NCBI RefSeq assembly: GCF_001634365.1
Contig: NZ_CP014579.1
Span: 2,480,001-2,544,000 of the forward strand
DNA: 64,000 nt
Direction of reading: 5' to 3'
From: Paraburkholderia phytofirmans OLGA172
GTDB taxonomy: Bacteria > Pseudomonadota > Gammaproteobacteria > Burkholderiales > Burkholderiaceae
Under the pieces are notes generated by a model, which made no database searches, had not been told where the DNA came from, and saw nothing but the letters and a program-made list of their open reading frames with translations. Of the stretch, positions 25,095 to 34,196 are shown piece after piece. The position numbers and the translations under genes are program-made. Positions within the stretch are counted from its first letter, which is position 1. The number at the start of each line of letters is the position of its first letter.

Positions 25095-27182
25095 ATGAAA
25101 CAATCATTGATTAGTTGTGCAATTAATTTATTGGCATTTTTTCTCGCGGCCATAGTACTGAATGGATGCGGCGGCAAAGACCCCGGAGTTCCTGTTTCCC
25201 CTGCGCCAAGTCCGAACGCGGCGGTGCCAGGAACCGCAACCCCCGTACCCGGCACTGACGTTGTTCCTGCTGTCGCTCCAAGCAATGGAAGCACCAACAT
25301 TCCAGAATCGGCAGGGCTGGCCCCCGCTTCCAATGCAGCGCGCTTCACCAGCGTGGCCCCGGCAACGACGGAACAGGCAGCATTTCAGTCATCGCCAGCA
25401 ATCGCCTACGACCTTGGCAACCTCGCGGCGCAGTCGGGCATAGACAATCACGTTTTCATTACACCGGTAAGAGGCTGGGTGCGCTATCCCCTCGCGAGCA
25501 CTTCCGTGACGAAAACCAGCACTCGATTTCCGATCGTCATTTTTTTGCACGGACAACACGATCCAACCGTGCCGAGCTATCAAGGCTACGACTACCTGGC
25601 GCAGGATCTGGCGACCCAAGGCTATGTCGCAATCTCAATCGACGCGAATGCCATCAACGGTAGTGCGGGCAACGGAGACGCATCGAGCAGGTCGCGCGCC
25701 CAGTTAGTGCTGGGCACCTTGGATCGGCTTCGAGATATCGACAAGCGTGGCGGCCCTGGCATGCTGGACCAACTGAAAGACAAACTGGATTTCACCCGAG
25801 TTGGAATCATGGGCCATTCGCGCGGCGGGCAAGGTGTTGCAAACACACTAAAATACAACATCACCCGAGTTGGTGTCACCGACGACGACCTGAAAGCCGC
25901 ACTTCTCGCCGACCCCTCGTCGTTCAACACAGATTATCCCGACCTTGCCGCTGCCGTCATTGATACGGCCCCCGGCACGCGGACTATCGACACGCCCAGA
26001 TTCCAGGCTGCCCTCTGGGAATACAACATCTTCGGCGCCGCCGGCGCGGAATCGACTCCCCCGTATAACTTCAAAGCAGCGCTCATGCTGGCACCGACGG
26101 ATTTCAGCGGCAATCTCGGCTTGAACAACGTAGCACTCGCCGTGCTGCTTCCATCCTGCGACGGCGACATGGCGGACCTCGAAGGTGCGCGCACGTTCGA
26201 CCACAATCGCTTTGGCTTCGATAGCGACATGGCACCGCGCTTCCAGATTCTGGTGCGAGGCGCAAACCACAACTTCTTCAACACAATCTGGACTGACGAC
26301 GACTACCCGTCGACCAATGCAACCGACTACTGCGCCAATCGACCTGACGGTATCCGTCTAAGCGCGCAGGATCAGCGGCGCGGAGGGCAGTTTCTTGTCA
26401 ATTCATTCATGCGCCGCTTCGTAGGAGATGAGCAGCAATTTGCCGCTTACTGGAATGGCACGGCACAACTACCTGAGGCGGCATGTCCAGAGGGGAAAGG
26501 TCCATGCGACTCACGCACGGTGCTCTCCGTTCAGAAAAGTGCGGCGTATCGCACATTAGTTCAGCGTTTCGAGCGGAATGACAGTCTAAGACGCAATGAT
26601 CTGGGTGGCGCTATTGCACTATCAGGATTCGACTCCATTGCGAATTGCCGGATGCCATTCGGCGACTCGGACACAGTTGGGATATGCACTCCAGAAAGAC
26701 TCCCAGCCTTTGAGTATTCAGGCCCGCATACCAAGGGACTCCTCTCGATTGCCGATCACCTCGAGCTATCATGGTTCAAGCCGAATGCTACGCTCATTAC
26801 CGTTTTGGGCGGCATGTCCGCCTCCGCATACGATTCACTGACTTTCCGCATCGCAATTGTGCGTCCTGCTGGCCAGGAGGTGCTGGTCACCATGACTGAT
26901 ACCACGGGCCATTCGGCTACGGTCAATGCAAGTGATTTCAGTGATGCTTTATACCTCGGACCACAGCCAAAAGCGGACGGCCGCCCGATGACGGACGATC
27001 CAACCGACGCCCCTTTTGCCGCAGGCGGAGTCGCACAGTTACTCAACATGATCGCGATCCCGCTGGCGGCCTTCCCCGGGGTTGACTCGGGTAGTCTGTC
27101 GCAACTGAAGCTAACGTTTCCCAAGGCAATCGGCAAAGTCGCGGTGACCGACATCGAGTTTCAGAAACTCGGGCGGCCGTGA
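25095..27182 (+). CDS. Large lipoprotein with alpha/beta hydrolase domain
   Basis: A 695-residue predicted lipoprotein. Its signal peptide ends in lipobox LNGC (Cys ~23), followed by a Pro/Ala/Thr-rich linker (residues ~25-75). The domain then shows FPIVIFLHGQHDPTVPSYQG with the oxyanion HG, and the nucleophile elbow GIMGHSRGGQGVANTL (GHSRGG); a late FQILVRGANHNFFNTIWTD probably supplies the His. The last ~200 residues look like a separate beta-rich module (ITVLGGMSASAYDSLTFRIA). It is probably an envelope-anchored esterase or lipase-like enzyme of unknown substrate. Base and codon use are less GC-biased than in the neighbours, fitting acquisition together with the AT-rich region upstream. 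The first Met of the open frame (25014) would put 27 polar residues before the signal, so 25095 is preferred. Confidence 0.75.
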   Translation: MKQSLISCAINLLAFFLAAIVLNGCGGKDPGVPVSPAPSPNAAVPGTATPVPGTDVVPAVAPSNGSTNIPESAGLAPASNAARFTSVAPATTEQAAFQSSPAIAYDLGNLAAQSGIDNHVFITPVRGWVRYPLASTSVTKTSTRFPIVIFLHGQHDPTVPSYQGYDYLAQDLATQGYVAISIDANAINGSAGNGDASSRSRAQLVLGTLDRLRDIDKRGGPGMLDQLKDKLDFTRVGIMGHSRGGQGVANTLKYNITRVGVTDDDLKAALLADPSSFNTDYPDLAAAVIDTAPGTRTIDTPRFQAALWEYNIFGAAGAESTPPYNFKAALMLAPTDFSGNLGLNNVALAVLLPSCDGDMADLEGARTFDHNRFGFDSDMAPRFQILVRGANHNFFNTIWTDDDYPSTNATDYCANRPDGIRLSAQDQRRGGQFLVNSFMRRFVGDEQQFAAYWNGTAQLPEAACPEGKGPCDSRTVLSVQKSAAYRTLVQRFERNDSLRRNDLGGAIALSGFDSIANCRMPFGDSDTVGICTPERLPAFEYSGPHTKGLLSIADHLELSWFKPNATLITVLGGMSASAYDSLTFRIAIVRPAGQEVLVTMTDTTGHSATVNASDFSDALYLGPQPKADGRPMTDDPTDAPFAAGGVAQLLNMIAIPLAAFPGVDSGSLSQLKLTFPKAIGKVAVTDIEFQKLGRP

Positions 27183-27533
27183 CGTGGTGTTGTCGGCTCT
27201 GCAAGTCGTAGCCAATTCTGGAAGCCACACAAACGGTACCTGATCCTGGAAGCGGCGATTCGAGGGGTGAGCAGGCGAGGATGACTCGCCGGCTTCTTTC
27301 CCCTTGACGAACGCGAGGGTCCACAATTCCAACCGCCAGCCTCGCACGATGCCGTCCGGTCGCGGGTTGAGAGCGTTTCCCAGCTGCCTGTTCAGCCCCC
27401 CCTGCCGGACCGAACGTGAATCTTTAAAACCCTTCGGGACTCGTACGTCAATTGCCGACGCAAATGTTCTAGTGGAATAATCATACGGTTGCGGCCGCAC
27501 GCTTCCTACCTTTAATCCGAGTCCTCGCCTCAG
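27183..27533. other. Intergenic region, no gene recognised
   Basis: 350 bp between the lipoprotein hydrolase and the EamA transporter. Open frames here are short or antisense and match nothing I know. A possible promoter for the transporter would lie in its last 100 bp (AT-richer stretch 27450-27485), but no clear -35/-10 pair is visible. Confidence 0.4.
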
Positions 27534-28370
27534 ATGCAAACGCTCTTTGTCTTGCTGGTGCTGCTCTCCGCGCTGCTTCACGCCACCTGGAACGCGTTTT
27601 TGCATCTATCCGAAGACCGTGTATGGCTGCTCGGCATGATGGCGATTCCGTATATCGCCGTCAGCGCGGTCGGCGTAATCGTGCTGCCTTTGCCTGCACC
27701 GGCGGCCTGGCCTTACATCTTCGCGTCGGTAGTACTCGAATTCGGCTACCTGCTGGCGCTGATCCGCGCGTACAGGAGCGGCGACTTCGGCCAGATCTAT
27801 CCGATTGCGCGCGGTCTTTCGCCAATGCTCGTGTTCGTCGGCGCGCTGGTGTTCGCGCACGAAACGCTCAAGCCGCTGGCGGTGATCGGCGTGGGGCTGG
27901 TGTCGCTTGGCATCGTCTCGCTGGCGTTCCGGCGCGGCATGCGGCTCTCCGGCGAAAGCGTGCCGTTCGCGCTGCTAACCGGCTTCTTCATCGCGACGTA
28001 TTCGGTGGTCGACGGAATCGGCGCGCGCGTGGCGGGCAACGGCCTGAGCTACATCATGTGGGTCTATCTGATCTGGAACATCCCGCAGTTTCTGCTCGCC
28101 TGGCATTGGCGCGGCGGCGCCAAGGGGCTGTTCATCGGCCGCACGGAGGTGCTCAAGGGCATCGCGTCCGGCGCGCTCGCCCTCACCGCCTATTGCCTGA
28201 TCATCGAAGCCTACCGCTATCTGCCGATTGCGATGGTTTCCGCGCTGCGCGAGCTGAGTTCGATCTTCGCGGTGCTGATCGGCTGGCTGTTCATGCAGGA
28301 GAAGCTGACGACGCGGCGTATCGTGGCATGCGCACTGGTGACGCTGGGGGCTGTGTTGATCCGGATTTGA
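27534..28370 (+). CDS. EamA/DMT-family transporter
   Basis: A 278-residue inner-membrane protein of the drug/metabolite transporter superfamily with ten predicted helices in two EamA halves. Visible are LLSALLHATWNAFLHLS at the N-terminus (the A-x-x-W-N hallmark), GQIYPIARGLSPMLVFVGAL in the first repeat, and YRYLPIAMVSALRELSSIFA, then FMQEKLTTRRIVACALVTLG closing the second. EamA proteins export amino acids or metabolites; the substrate here is unknown. It is convergent with gabR and probably monocistronic. Confidence 0.88.
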   Translation: MQTLFVLLVLLSALLHATWNAFLHLSEDRVWLLGMMAIPYIAVSAVGVIVLPLPAPAAWPYIFASVVLEFGYLLALIRAYRSGDFGQIYPIARGLSPMLVFVGALVFAHETLKPLAVIGVGLVSLGIVSLAFRRGMRLSGESVPFALLTGFFIATYSVVDGIGARVAGNGLSYIMWVYLIWNIPQFLLAWHWRGGAKGLFIGRTEVLKGIASGALALTAYCLIIEAYRYLPIAMVSALRELSSIFAVLIGWLFMQEKLTTRRIVACALVTLGAVLIRI

Positions 28371-28456
28371 CGCACAGTGGCGTTATGTTGATGCCACGTC
28401 ATTGCCGCCTCGCTGCTCTGCTCTGAAGCCGCCTTGAGGCCGTAAAGCCCCCCCGC

Positions 28457-29974
28457 TCAAGCGAACTGCACAAGAGTCGCGTCGATCGCGTCGGCCAGCG
28501 TATTGAAAGCAGGCGCAATCTCCTCGTCCGGCACGCACGCGTAGCCGATCAGCAGACCCGACGGCGCCAGCGCCGGTTGCGCGTAATACCCCGACAAAGG
28601 CCGCACGACAATATTGCGCTGCAGTGCGGCAGCCGCCACCGCGCGGTCGTCGCTGCCTTCAGGCAATTGCATCACCAGATGCAAACCGGCATCGCCGCCC
28701 ACGGCCGGCAGCGCATCGCCATAACGGTGCGCGGCGGCATCCAGCAGGGTCTGGCGACGCTGCCCGTAAAGCGTGCGCATCTTGCGGATATGCGACGTGA
28801 AATGCCCTTCCGCGATGAACTCCGCGAGCATCGCCTGCTGCAACAACTGCCCTTCCCGATATAACTCCGCGCTCGCGGTCGCAAAGCTCTCGGCCAGCGC
28901 TTCAGGCACGACCAGATAGCCGATGCGCAACCCCGGAAACAGCGTCTTGCCGAAGCTGCCCACGTAAATCACCTGCCCGGACCTGTCCAGCCCCTGCAGC
29001 GATGCCAGCGGCCGGCTGCCGTAGCGGTATTCGCTGTCGTAGTCGTCCTCGATGATCCAGCACTGGTTCTGCCGCGCGTACTCGAGCAGCATGCGCCGCC
29101 GCGCGAGGCTCATCACCATGCCGAGCGGATATTGGTGCGATGGCGTGACGAGCATCAGCTTCGGCGGTTGCGCGAGATCGTCAGCGGAGGGATTGATGCC
29201 CTCTTCGTCGACGGCGATCGGCCGCGATTCCAGGCCGGACACGTGCAGCACGCTGCGCACGCCCCAATAGCAAGGGTCTTCGGTCCAGATCAGATCGCCT
29301 GGATCGGACAGCAGGCGCACGGCCAGGTCGACCGACTGGTGGATCCCGGTCGTGATGATGATCTGCTCGGGCGTGCAACGCACCGAACGCGACGTGCGCA
29401 AATAGTCGGCCAACGCGTGCCGCAACGAGGCCAGCCCGCCGCCCGGCGCGTAGGTCAGCAGGTCCGGGCGCAGCCGGCGCCAATACTTGTTGTGCAGGCG
29501 GCTCCACACACGCGCTGGAAACTTCGTGACATCCGGCACCCCGGGCATAAACGCGCCCCATTGGCGCTTCGACACACCTGCCCCCGCGATGAGCCGCGCG
29601 CCGCGCGTCGACAACGCGCGGTTGCCCTGCACCGGCAGCGGCGGCGGCAACGACTCGAGCGGCGCGGCCAGCACCTCGGCATCGGACACGCCGACGATCT
29701 CGTCCGGCGCGCTATCGGCGACGAACGTGCCGCGACCGGTCGCCGAACTCACATAGCCCTCAAGCACCAACTGCTCGTACACTTGCGTGACGGTATTGCG
29801 CCCGATGCCCAGTTCCTGCGCCAATAGACGCGATGACGGCACCTTGCTGCCCGCCGGCAATTCGCGCGACAGGATCGCCTGCTGCAACAGCCGATGCAGC
29901 TGACGATAGATCGGCTGGCCGTTACCGCGGTCGAGGCGCTGTGCCAGCCAGTCGGACAACACGCTCGCGCGCAT
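28457..29974 (-). CDS. gabR: MocR/GabR-type GntR regulator with aminotransferase-like domain
   Basis: A 505-residue PLP-dependent regulator divergent from gabT. The N-terminal GntR winged HTH is LPAGSKVPSSRLLAQELGIG, then RNTVTQVYEQLVLEGYVSSA. After a linker, a fold-type I aminotransferase-like domain starts near residue 130. The PLP lysine lies in YVGSFGKTLFPGLRIGYLVV, and IIEDDYDSEYRYGSRPLASL supplies the PLP-ring Asp. By analogy with Bacillus GabR it would bind PLP and GABA and activate gabT while repressing itself. The assignment of GABA as effector rests on the divergent gabT and downstream gabD. Confidence 0.88.
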   Translation of the reverse strand: MRASVLSDWLAQRLDRGNGQPIYRQLHRLLQQAILSRELPAGSKVPSSRLLAQELGIGRNTVTQVYEQLVLEGYVSSATGRGTFVADSAPDEIVGVSDAEVLAAPLESLPPPLPVQGNRALSTRGARLIAGAGVSKRQWGAFMPGVPDVTKFPARVWSRLHNKYWRRLRPDLLTYAPGGGLASLRHALADYLRTSRSVRCTPEQIIITTGIHQSVDLAVRLLSDPGDLIWTEDPCYWGVRSVLHVSGLESRPIAVDEEGINPSADDLAQPPKLMLVTPSHQYPLGMVMSLARRRMLLEYARQNQCWIIEDDYDSEYRYGSRPLASLQGLDRSGQVIYVGSFGKTLFPGLRIGYLVVPEALAESFATASAELYREGQLLQQAMLAEFIAEGHFTSHIRKMRTLYGQRRQTLLDAAAHRYGDALPAVGGDAGLHLVMQLPEGSDDRAVAAAALQRNIVVRPLSGYYAQPALAPSGLLIGYACVPDEEIAPAFNTLADAIDATLVQFA

Positions 29975-29977
29975 GAT

Positions 29978-30035
29978 TGGCTCCTACATTTTTATTGAAA
30001 TGGCTCTGAAGTTAAGAGCCAAATCTCATTATAGT
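29978..30035. promoter_or_regulatory. GabR-type operator and gabT promoter region
   Basis: TGGCTC occurs at 29978 and again at 30001, a direct repeat 23 bp (about two turns) apart. The second copy also begins a perfect inverted repeat TGGCTCT-N7-AGAGCCA (30001-30021). TATAGT (30030-30035) is a likely gabT -10, with a weak -35 inside the inverted repeat. Paired direct repeats are the expected architecture for dimeric MocR regulators. Assignment is inferred. Confidence 0.55.
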
Positions 30036-30096
30036 CGCTGCATGTGCTGCGCTGAGCGCGCGGACCCCGCCAAACCGAGGAGCGAAGGAGATATCC

Positions 30097-31380
30097 ATGA
30101 AGAATGCTGAACTGAAGAGCCGCAAAGACGCTGCCACGCCGCGCGGCGTCGGGGTGATGTGCGATTTCTACGCCGAGCGCGCGGAGAACGCCGAGTTGTG
30201 GGACGTCGAAGGCCGCCGTTTCATCGATTTCGCCGCGGGTATTGCGGTGTGCAATACGGGCCACCGTCACCCGAAGATTCTGGCGGCGATCCGCGACCAG
30301 CTCGATCATTTCACACACACCGCGTATCAGATCGTGCCGTACGCGTCGTACGTCGAGCTGGCTGAGAAGATCAACGCGCGTGCGCCGGGCGACTATCCGA
30401 AGAAAACCACCTTCTTCACGACGGGCGCCGAAGCCGTTGAAAACGCGATCAAGATCGCGCGTGCCGCGACTGGCCGTCCGGGCGTGATCGCATTCACCGG
30501 CGGTTTCCATGGCCGCACGATGATGGGCATGGCGCTGACTGGCAAGGTTGCGCCGTACAAGATCGGCTTTGGGCCGTTCCCGGCGGACGTGTTCCACGCC
30601 CCGTTCCCGAATCCGCTGCATGGCGTGACGACGGCTGATTCGCTGAAGGCGATCGAGTTTCTGTTCAAGGCCGACATCGATCCGAAGCGCGTCGCGGCGA
30701 TTATTTTCGAACCGGTTCAGGGCGAAGGCGGTTTCTATCCGGCGCCGGCCGAGTTCGTGCGCGCCTTGCGCAAGCTGTGCAACGAGCATGGCATTTTGCT
30801 GATTGCCGATGAAGTGCAGACGGGTTTTGCCCGTACCGGCAAGTTGTTCGCGATGCATCACTATGACGTGGTGCCTGATCTGATGACGATGGCCAAGAGT
30901 CTGGCGGGCGGGATGCCGTTGTCGGGTGTGGTTGGCCGTGCTGACTTGATGGATGCGGCGGCGCCTGGCGGCCTGGGTGGCACCTATGCGGGTAACCCGC
31001 TGGCGGTGGCTTCCGCGCATGCCGTGCTCGATATCATCGATGAAGAGAAGCTCTGCGAGCGGGCTACGGTTTTGGGTGACCGTGTCAAGGCGAAGCTGAT
31101 CGCGCTTCAGGGCGAAGTTCCGCAGATCGCCGATGTGCGCGGGCCGGGCGGGATGGTGGCTGTTGAGTTCTGCAAGGCAGGCGGGACGGAGCCGGATGCC
31201 GACTTCACCAAGCGGGTGCACACGCTGGCGCTTGAGCGCGGGTTGTTGCTGCTGGTTTGTGGTGTTTATTCGAACGTGGTTCGGTTCCTGTTCCCGCTTA
31301 CGATTCAAGACTCCGTCTTTGATGAGGCGATGGGGATTCTGGAAGCTGTGCTTAAGGAAACTGTTTCTGTAGCTGTTTGA
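30097..31380 (+). CDS. gabT: 4-aminobutyrate--2-oxoglutarate transaminase
   Basis: PLP enzyme converting GABA plus 2-oxoglutarate to succinate semialdehyde plus glutamate. The 427-residue class III aminotransferase has all usual blocks: FIDFAAGIAVCNTGHRHPKI, FFTTGAEAVENAIKIARAAT, AFTGGFHGRTMMGMALTGKV, AAIIFEPVQGEGGFYPAPAE, LLIADEVQTGFARTGKLFAM, and the PLP Lys in MTMAKSLAGGMPLSGVVG. GGCG/GGAG-type ribosome sites (GAAGGAG) precede the ATG. gabD follows ~550 bp later on the same strand, the space being filled by a repeat element. Probably controlled by the divergent gabR. Confidence 0.95.
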   Translation: MKNAELKSRKDAATPRGVGVMCDFYAERAENAELWDVEGRRFIDFAAGIAVCNTGHRHPKILAAIRDQLDHFTHTAYQIVPYASYVELAEKINARAPGDYPKKTTFFTTGAEAVENAIKIARAATGRPGVIAFTGGFHGRTMMGMALTGKVAPYKIGFGPFPADVFHAPFPNPLHGVTTADSLKAIEFLFKADIDPKRVAAIIFEPVQGEGGFYPAPAEFVRALRKLCNEHGILLIADEVQTGFARTGKLFAMHHYDVVPDLMTMAKSLAGGMPLSGVVGRADLMDAAAPGGLGGTYAGNPLAVASAHAVLDIIDEEKLCERATVLGDRVKAKLIALQGEVPQIADVRGPGGMVAVEFCKAGGTEPDADFTKRVHTLALERGLLLLVCGVYSNVVRFLFPLTIQDSVFDEAMGILEAVLKETVSVAV

Positions 31381-31408
31381 TGGTGTTTTGGCCTGCGCTG
31401 CGGTTGTT

Positions 31409-31870
31409 GTTTGCCTGCGGCGTTGGCCTTTCCTTGATTTGTTTGTCTGCGCGGCGCTGGTTTGTCTGTCTGCCTGCGGCGTTGGCCTTTCCTTGAATTG
31501 TTCGTGGTCTATTAGCGTCGCCCCTATGCGGGGCGGCACTCACTTTCTTTGCCGCCGCAAAGAAAGTAAGCAAAGAAAGCGGCTCAAACCGCTAATGCTA
31601 AGCGGGTCCCGTGGCCTGCACCGGGTAGTGGTGCATCTGGAATCCGGGCCCTCGCACCTTCAGGCGCTAGTGACAAAGGATTCATCAGCTCCCACTCCGC
31701 ACTACGTGCGTCGCGGATGGGTCTGCATGGGAAACCAGGGGCTTCGGTTCTAGTCTGTGGGAGCCAGCGGCTTCGCCTCGGCGAGGTGCCCTAGTGTCCC
31801 AGTGACGAGTTTCGCAAGTGAATGAAAGTGCAAACTCGCAGACCGAATGAAAGGCCAACGCCGTACGTGC
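31409..31870. repeat. Burkholderia-type intergenic repeat element between gabT and gabD
   Basis: This ~460-bp non-coding element starts ~30 bp after the gabT stop. TGCCTGCGGCGTTGGCCTTT is present twice in direct orientation (31412 and 31471, 59 bp apart). Its inner 14 bases, CGGCGTTGGCCTTT, recur inverted at the far end (AAAGGCCAACGCCG, 31850-31863). Inside are a GC-rich hairpin (CGCCCC...GGGGCGGC near 31516-31531) and an imperfect ACTTTCTTTGCCGCCGCAAA / GAAAGT inverted repeat, which I recall as common between genes in Burkholderia genomes. A diverged copy lies at 11.8 kb. It separates gabD from gabT and may act as a terminator or folded RNA. Confidence 0.65.
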
Positions 31871-31930
31871 ACAGAAACCATCGCCGCGCGGGCAAAGACC
31901 GATATTTAAAGACCCAGGAGCAAACCAAAA

Positions 31931-33391
31931 ATGCCGACGCTAGTCCTAAAAGACCCCTCCCTCCTAAAAACACAAGCCTACATAGCAGGCGAATGGCAAC
32001 CCGCCGACGACGGCGCAACCTTCGAAGTAAAAAACCCCGCCACAGGCGAAACAATCGCCACAGTGCCCCGCATGGGCACAACCGAAACCCGCCGGGCAAT
32101 CGATACAGCAAACGCCGCATGGCCAGCATGGCGAGCAAGCACCGCCAAACAACGCGCCACGATCCTGCGCAAATGGCATGACCTGATGCTGGAAAACGTC
32201 GACGATCTGGCAACGATCCTGACCACCGAACAAGGCAAGCCCCTCGCCGAAGCCAAAGGCGAAATCCTCTACGCCGCCTCGTTCCTGGAATGGTTCGCAG
32301 AAGAAGGCAAACGCGTCAGCGGCGACACCATCCCCACGCCGGCAAACGACAAACGCATCGTCGTGACGAAAGAACCGGTCGGCGTCTGCGCAGCCATCAC
32401 GCCGTGGAATTTCCCGGCAGCAATGATCACTCGCAAGGTCGGCCCAGCGCTCGCCGCCGGCTGCCCGATCATCGTCAAACCGGCGGAAGCCACCCCCCTG
32501 TCGGCATTCGCCCTCGCCGTGCTGGCCGAACGCGCCGGCGTGCCGCGCGGCGTGTTCAACGTCATCACCGGCGAGCCGAAAACCATCGGCGCCGAAATGA
32601 CCGGCAATCCGATCGTGCGCAAACTGTCGTTCACCGGCTCGACGCCAGTGGGCCGTCTACTGATGGCGCAGTGCGCGCCGACAATCAAGAAAGTGTCGCT
32701 CGAACTCGGCGGCAACGCGCCGTTCATCGTCTTCGACGACGCGGATCTGGATGCGGCCGTCGAGGGCGCCATCGCGTCGAAATATCGCAATAGCGGCCAA
32801 ACCTGCGTTTGCACGAATCGCTTCTACGTGCACGATAAGGTCTACGACGCATTCGCCGAAAAACTGCGCGTCGCCGTCGAACAACTCAAAGTCGGCCGCG
32901 GCACCGAAGACGGCGTCACACAAGGTCCGCTGATCAACGAAGCCGCCGTGCTCAAGGTCGAATCGCATATCGAAGACGCCCTCGCCAAAGGTGCGCGCAT
33001 CGTCACCGGCGGCAAGCGCCATGCCCTCGGTCACGGCTTCTTCGAGCCGACCGTGCTCGCGGATGTCACGCCGGCCATGAAGGTCGCACACGACGAAACC
33101 TTCGGGCCGCTCGCGCCGCTGTTCCGCTTCTCGTCGGATGAAGAAGTGATCCGCCTCGCCAACGATACGGAATTCGGCCTCGCGTCGTACTTCTATAGCC
33201 GCGATATCGGCCGCGTCTGGCGTGTCGCGGAAGCGCTCGAATACGGCATGGTGGGGATCAACACCGGGTTGATTTCCAACGAGGTCGCGCCGTTCGGCGG
33301 CGTCAAGCAATCCGGTCTTGGCCGCGAGGGCTCGCATTACGGTATCGACGATTACGTCGTGATCAAGTACATGTGCGTCGGCGGAATCTGA
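31931..33391 (+). CDS. gabD: Succinate-semialdehyde dehydrogenase
   Basis: NAD(P)-dependent oxidation of succinate semialdehyde to succinate, the step after GabT. The 486-residue aldehyde dehydrogenase has PWNFPAAMITRKVGPALAAG (Asn of the oxyanion hole), ELGGNAPFIVFDDADLDAAV with the general-base Glu, and the catalytic Cys in NSGQTCVCTNRFYVHDKVYD, the GabD-specific double-Cys sequence context. The C-terminus is GGVKQSGLGREGSHYGIDDY. AGGAG lies ~10 bp before ATG. The first ~30 codons are unusually AC-rich compared with the rest of the gene, in line with the adjoining repeat element. Confidence 0.93.
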   Translation: MPTLVLKDPSLLKTQAYIAGEWQPADDGATFEVKNPATGETIATVPRMGTTETRRAIDTANAAWPAWRASTAKQRATILRKWHDLMLENVDDLATILTTEQGKPLAEAKGEILYAASFLEWFAEEGKRVSGDTIPTPANDKRIVVTKEPVGVCAAITPWNFPAAMITRKVGPALAAGCPIIVKPAEATPLSAFALAVLAERAGVPRGVFNVITGEPKTIGAEMTGNPIVRKLSFTGSTPVGRLLMAQCAPTIKKVSLELGGNAPFIVFDDADLDAAVEGAIASKYRNSGQTCVCTNRFYVHDKVYDAFAEKLRVAVEQLKVGRGTEDGVTQGPLINEAAVLKVESHIEDALAKGARIVTGGKRHALGHGFFEPTVLADVTPAMKVAHDETFGPLAPLFRFSSDEEVIRLANDTEFGLASYFYSRDIGRVWRVAEALEYGMVGINTGLISNEVAPFGGVKQSGLGREGSHYGIDDYVVIKYMCVGGI

Positions 33392-33463
33392 GCCTTTACT
33401 GTAAAGGGTCGAATATAGGCCTTACGCTGCAAGCTACGTGTTTCGTTCAACGCTCAATCGCAA

Positions 33464-33503
33464 AGCGGCCTTGCATTCACGTCGACGTGAATGCAAGGCC
33501 GCT
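33464..33503. terminator. Perfect 40-bp palindrome between gabD and a convergent DUF4148 gene
   Basis: Twenty-base arms AGCGGCCTTGCATTCACGTC and its exact complement meet with no loop. Lying between convergent genes, it most likely acts as a bidirectional transcript-end hairpin. There is no T-run on either side, so termination would be Rho-assisted or the element may serve another role. Confidence 0.65.
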
Positions 33504-33556
33504 GCGCAAAGATGGGAATCAGGCGGGTGCGAGACTATCGCTCACACCGCCGCCTA

Positions 33557-33883
33557 TTAATGACCGAAGCTGGCGACCGGAACTGAATAGGAGCTCGACG
33601 TCGTTTCGGTGTGGCCGCCTGCTTGCGACGAACCGTTGGTAGCCGTTCCGTAACCGCTGGCTTGAGCGGTGCCGTTTTGTGCCGCAACGCGTGCTTCGGC
33701 GGCCTGAAGGTTTTCCGGGTAGTCGTCCACATTCGCTGTTGACGGGTTGTAGCCGGCCTTTTCCAGTTGGACCAGCTCAGCGCGCACCTGGGCGCGGGTC
33801 ACCGGCTGGTTGGATTGGGCAAACGCAGCGAGCGGCGCGGTGATGAGAGCGGCGATAACAACAGCTTCGATCAGGGATTTCAT
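33557..33883 (-). CDS. Small secreted DUF4148 protein
   Basis: A 108-residue protein with a signal peptide (MKSLIEAVVIAALITAPLAA, cleavage near AAFAQS) and the DUF4148 core TRAQVRAELVQLEKAGYNPS, followed by DDYPENLQAAEARVAAQNG. The C-terminal ~35 residues are Gly/Ser/Thr-rich and low-complexity. GGAGGT precedes ATG, which settles the start against a longer frame beginning 13 codons upstream. It is a paralogue of the 11.3-kb protein; the function of the family is unknown. It is monocistronic. Confidence 0.85.
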   Translation of the reverse strand: MKSLIEAVVIAALITAPLAAFAQSNQPVTRAQVRAELVQLEKAGYNPSTANVDDYPENLQAAEARVAAQNGTAQASGYGTATNGSSQAGGHTETTSSSYSVPVASFGH

Positions 33884-34196
33884 GACGACTACCTCCAGAG
33901 TTTGTTTTTTGCCGTGCTGCAAACCCGTTTGTTTGCAGCCAGTGGAAGCAGTCTAGGAGTCAATTAATTTAGGGTAAACGCCTAAGCAACGAATTCACTG
34001 TTGCTAGAATCGGCACAATCACATTTGCATTACGAGTGCGCTGGCGGCGATCGGGGAAGCCAAGGCGCGGCATGGCCTGCTTCCCGCGGAGTGATGCCGC
34101 AGTGTGCGGGCAAGCGCACCGCTGCATGGGCCCGACGCGTTCCCGAAGCGGCCGATGCAGCCGATGCAGCCCATACTTATGACGGAGACCATGCAT

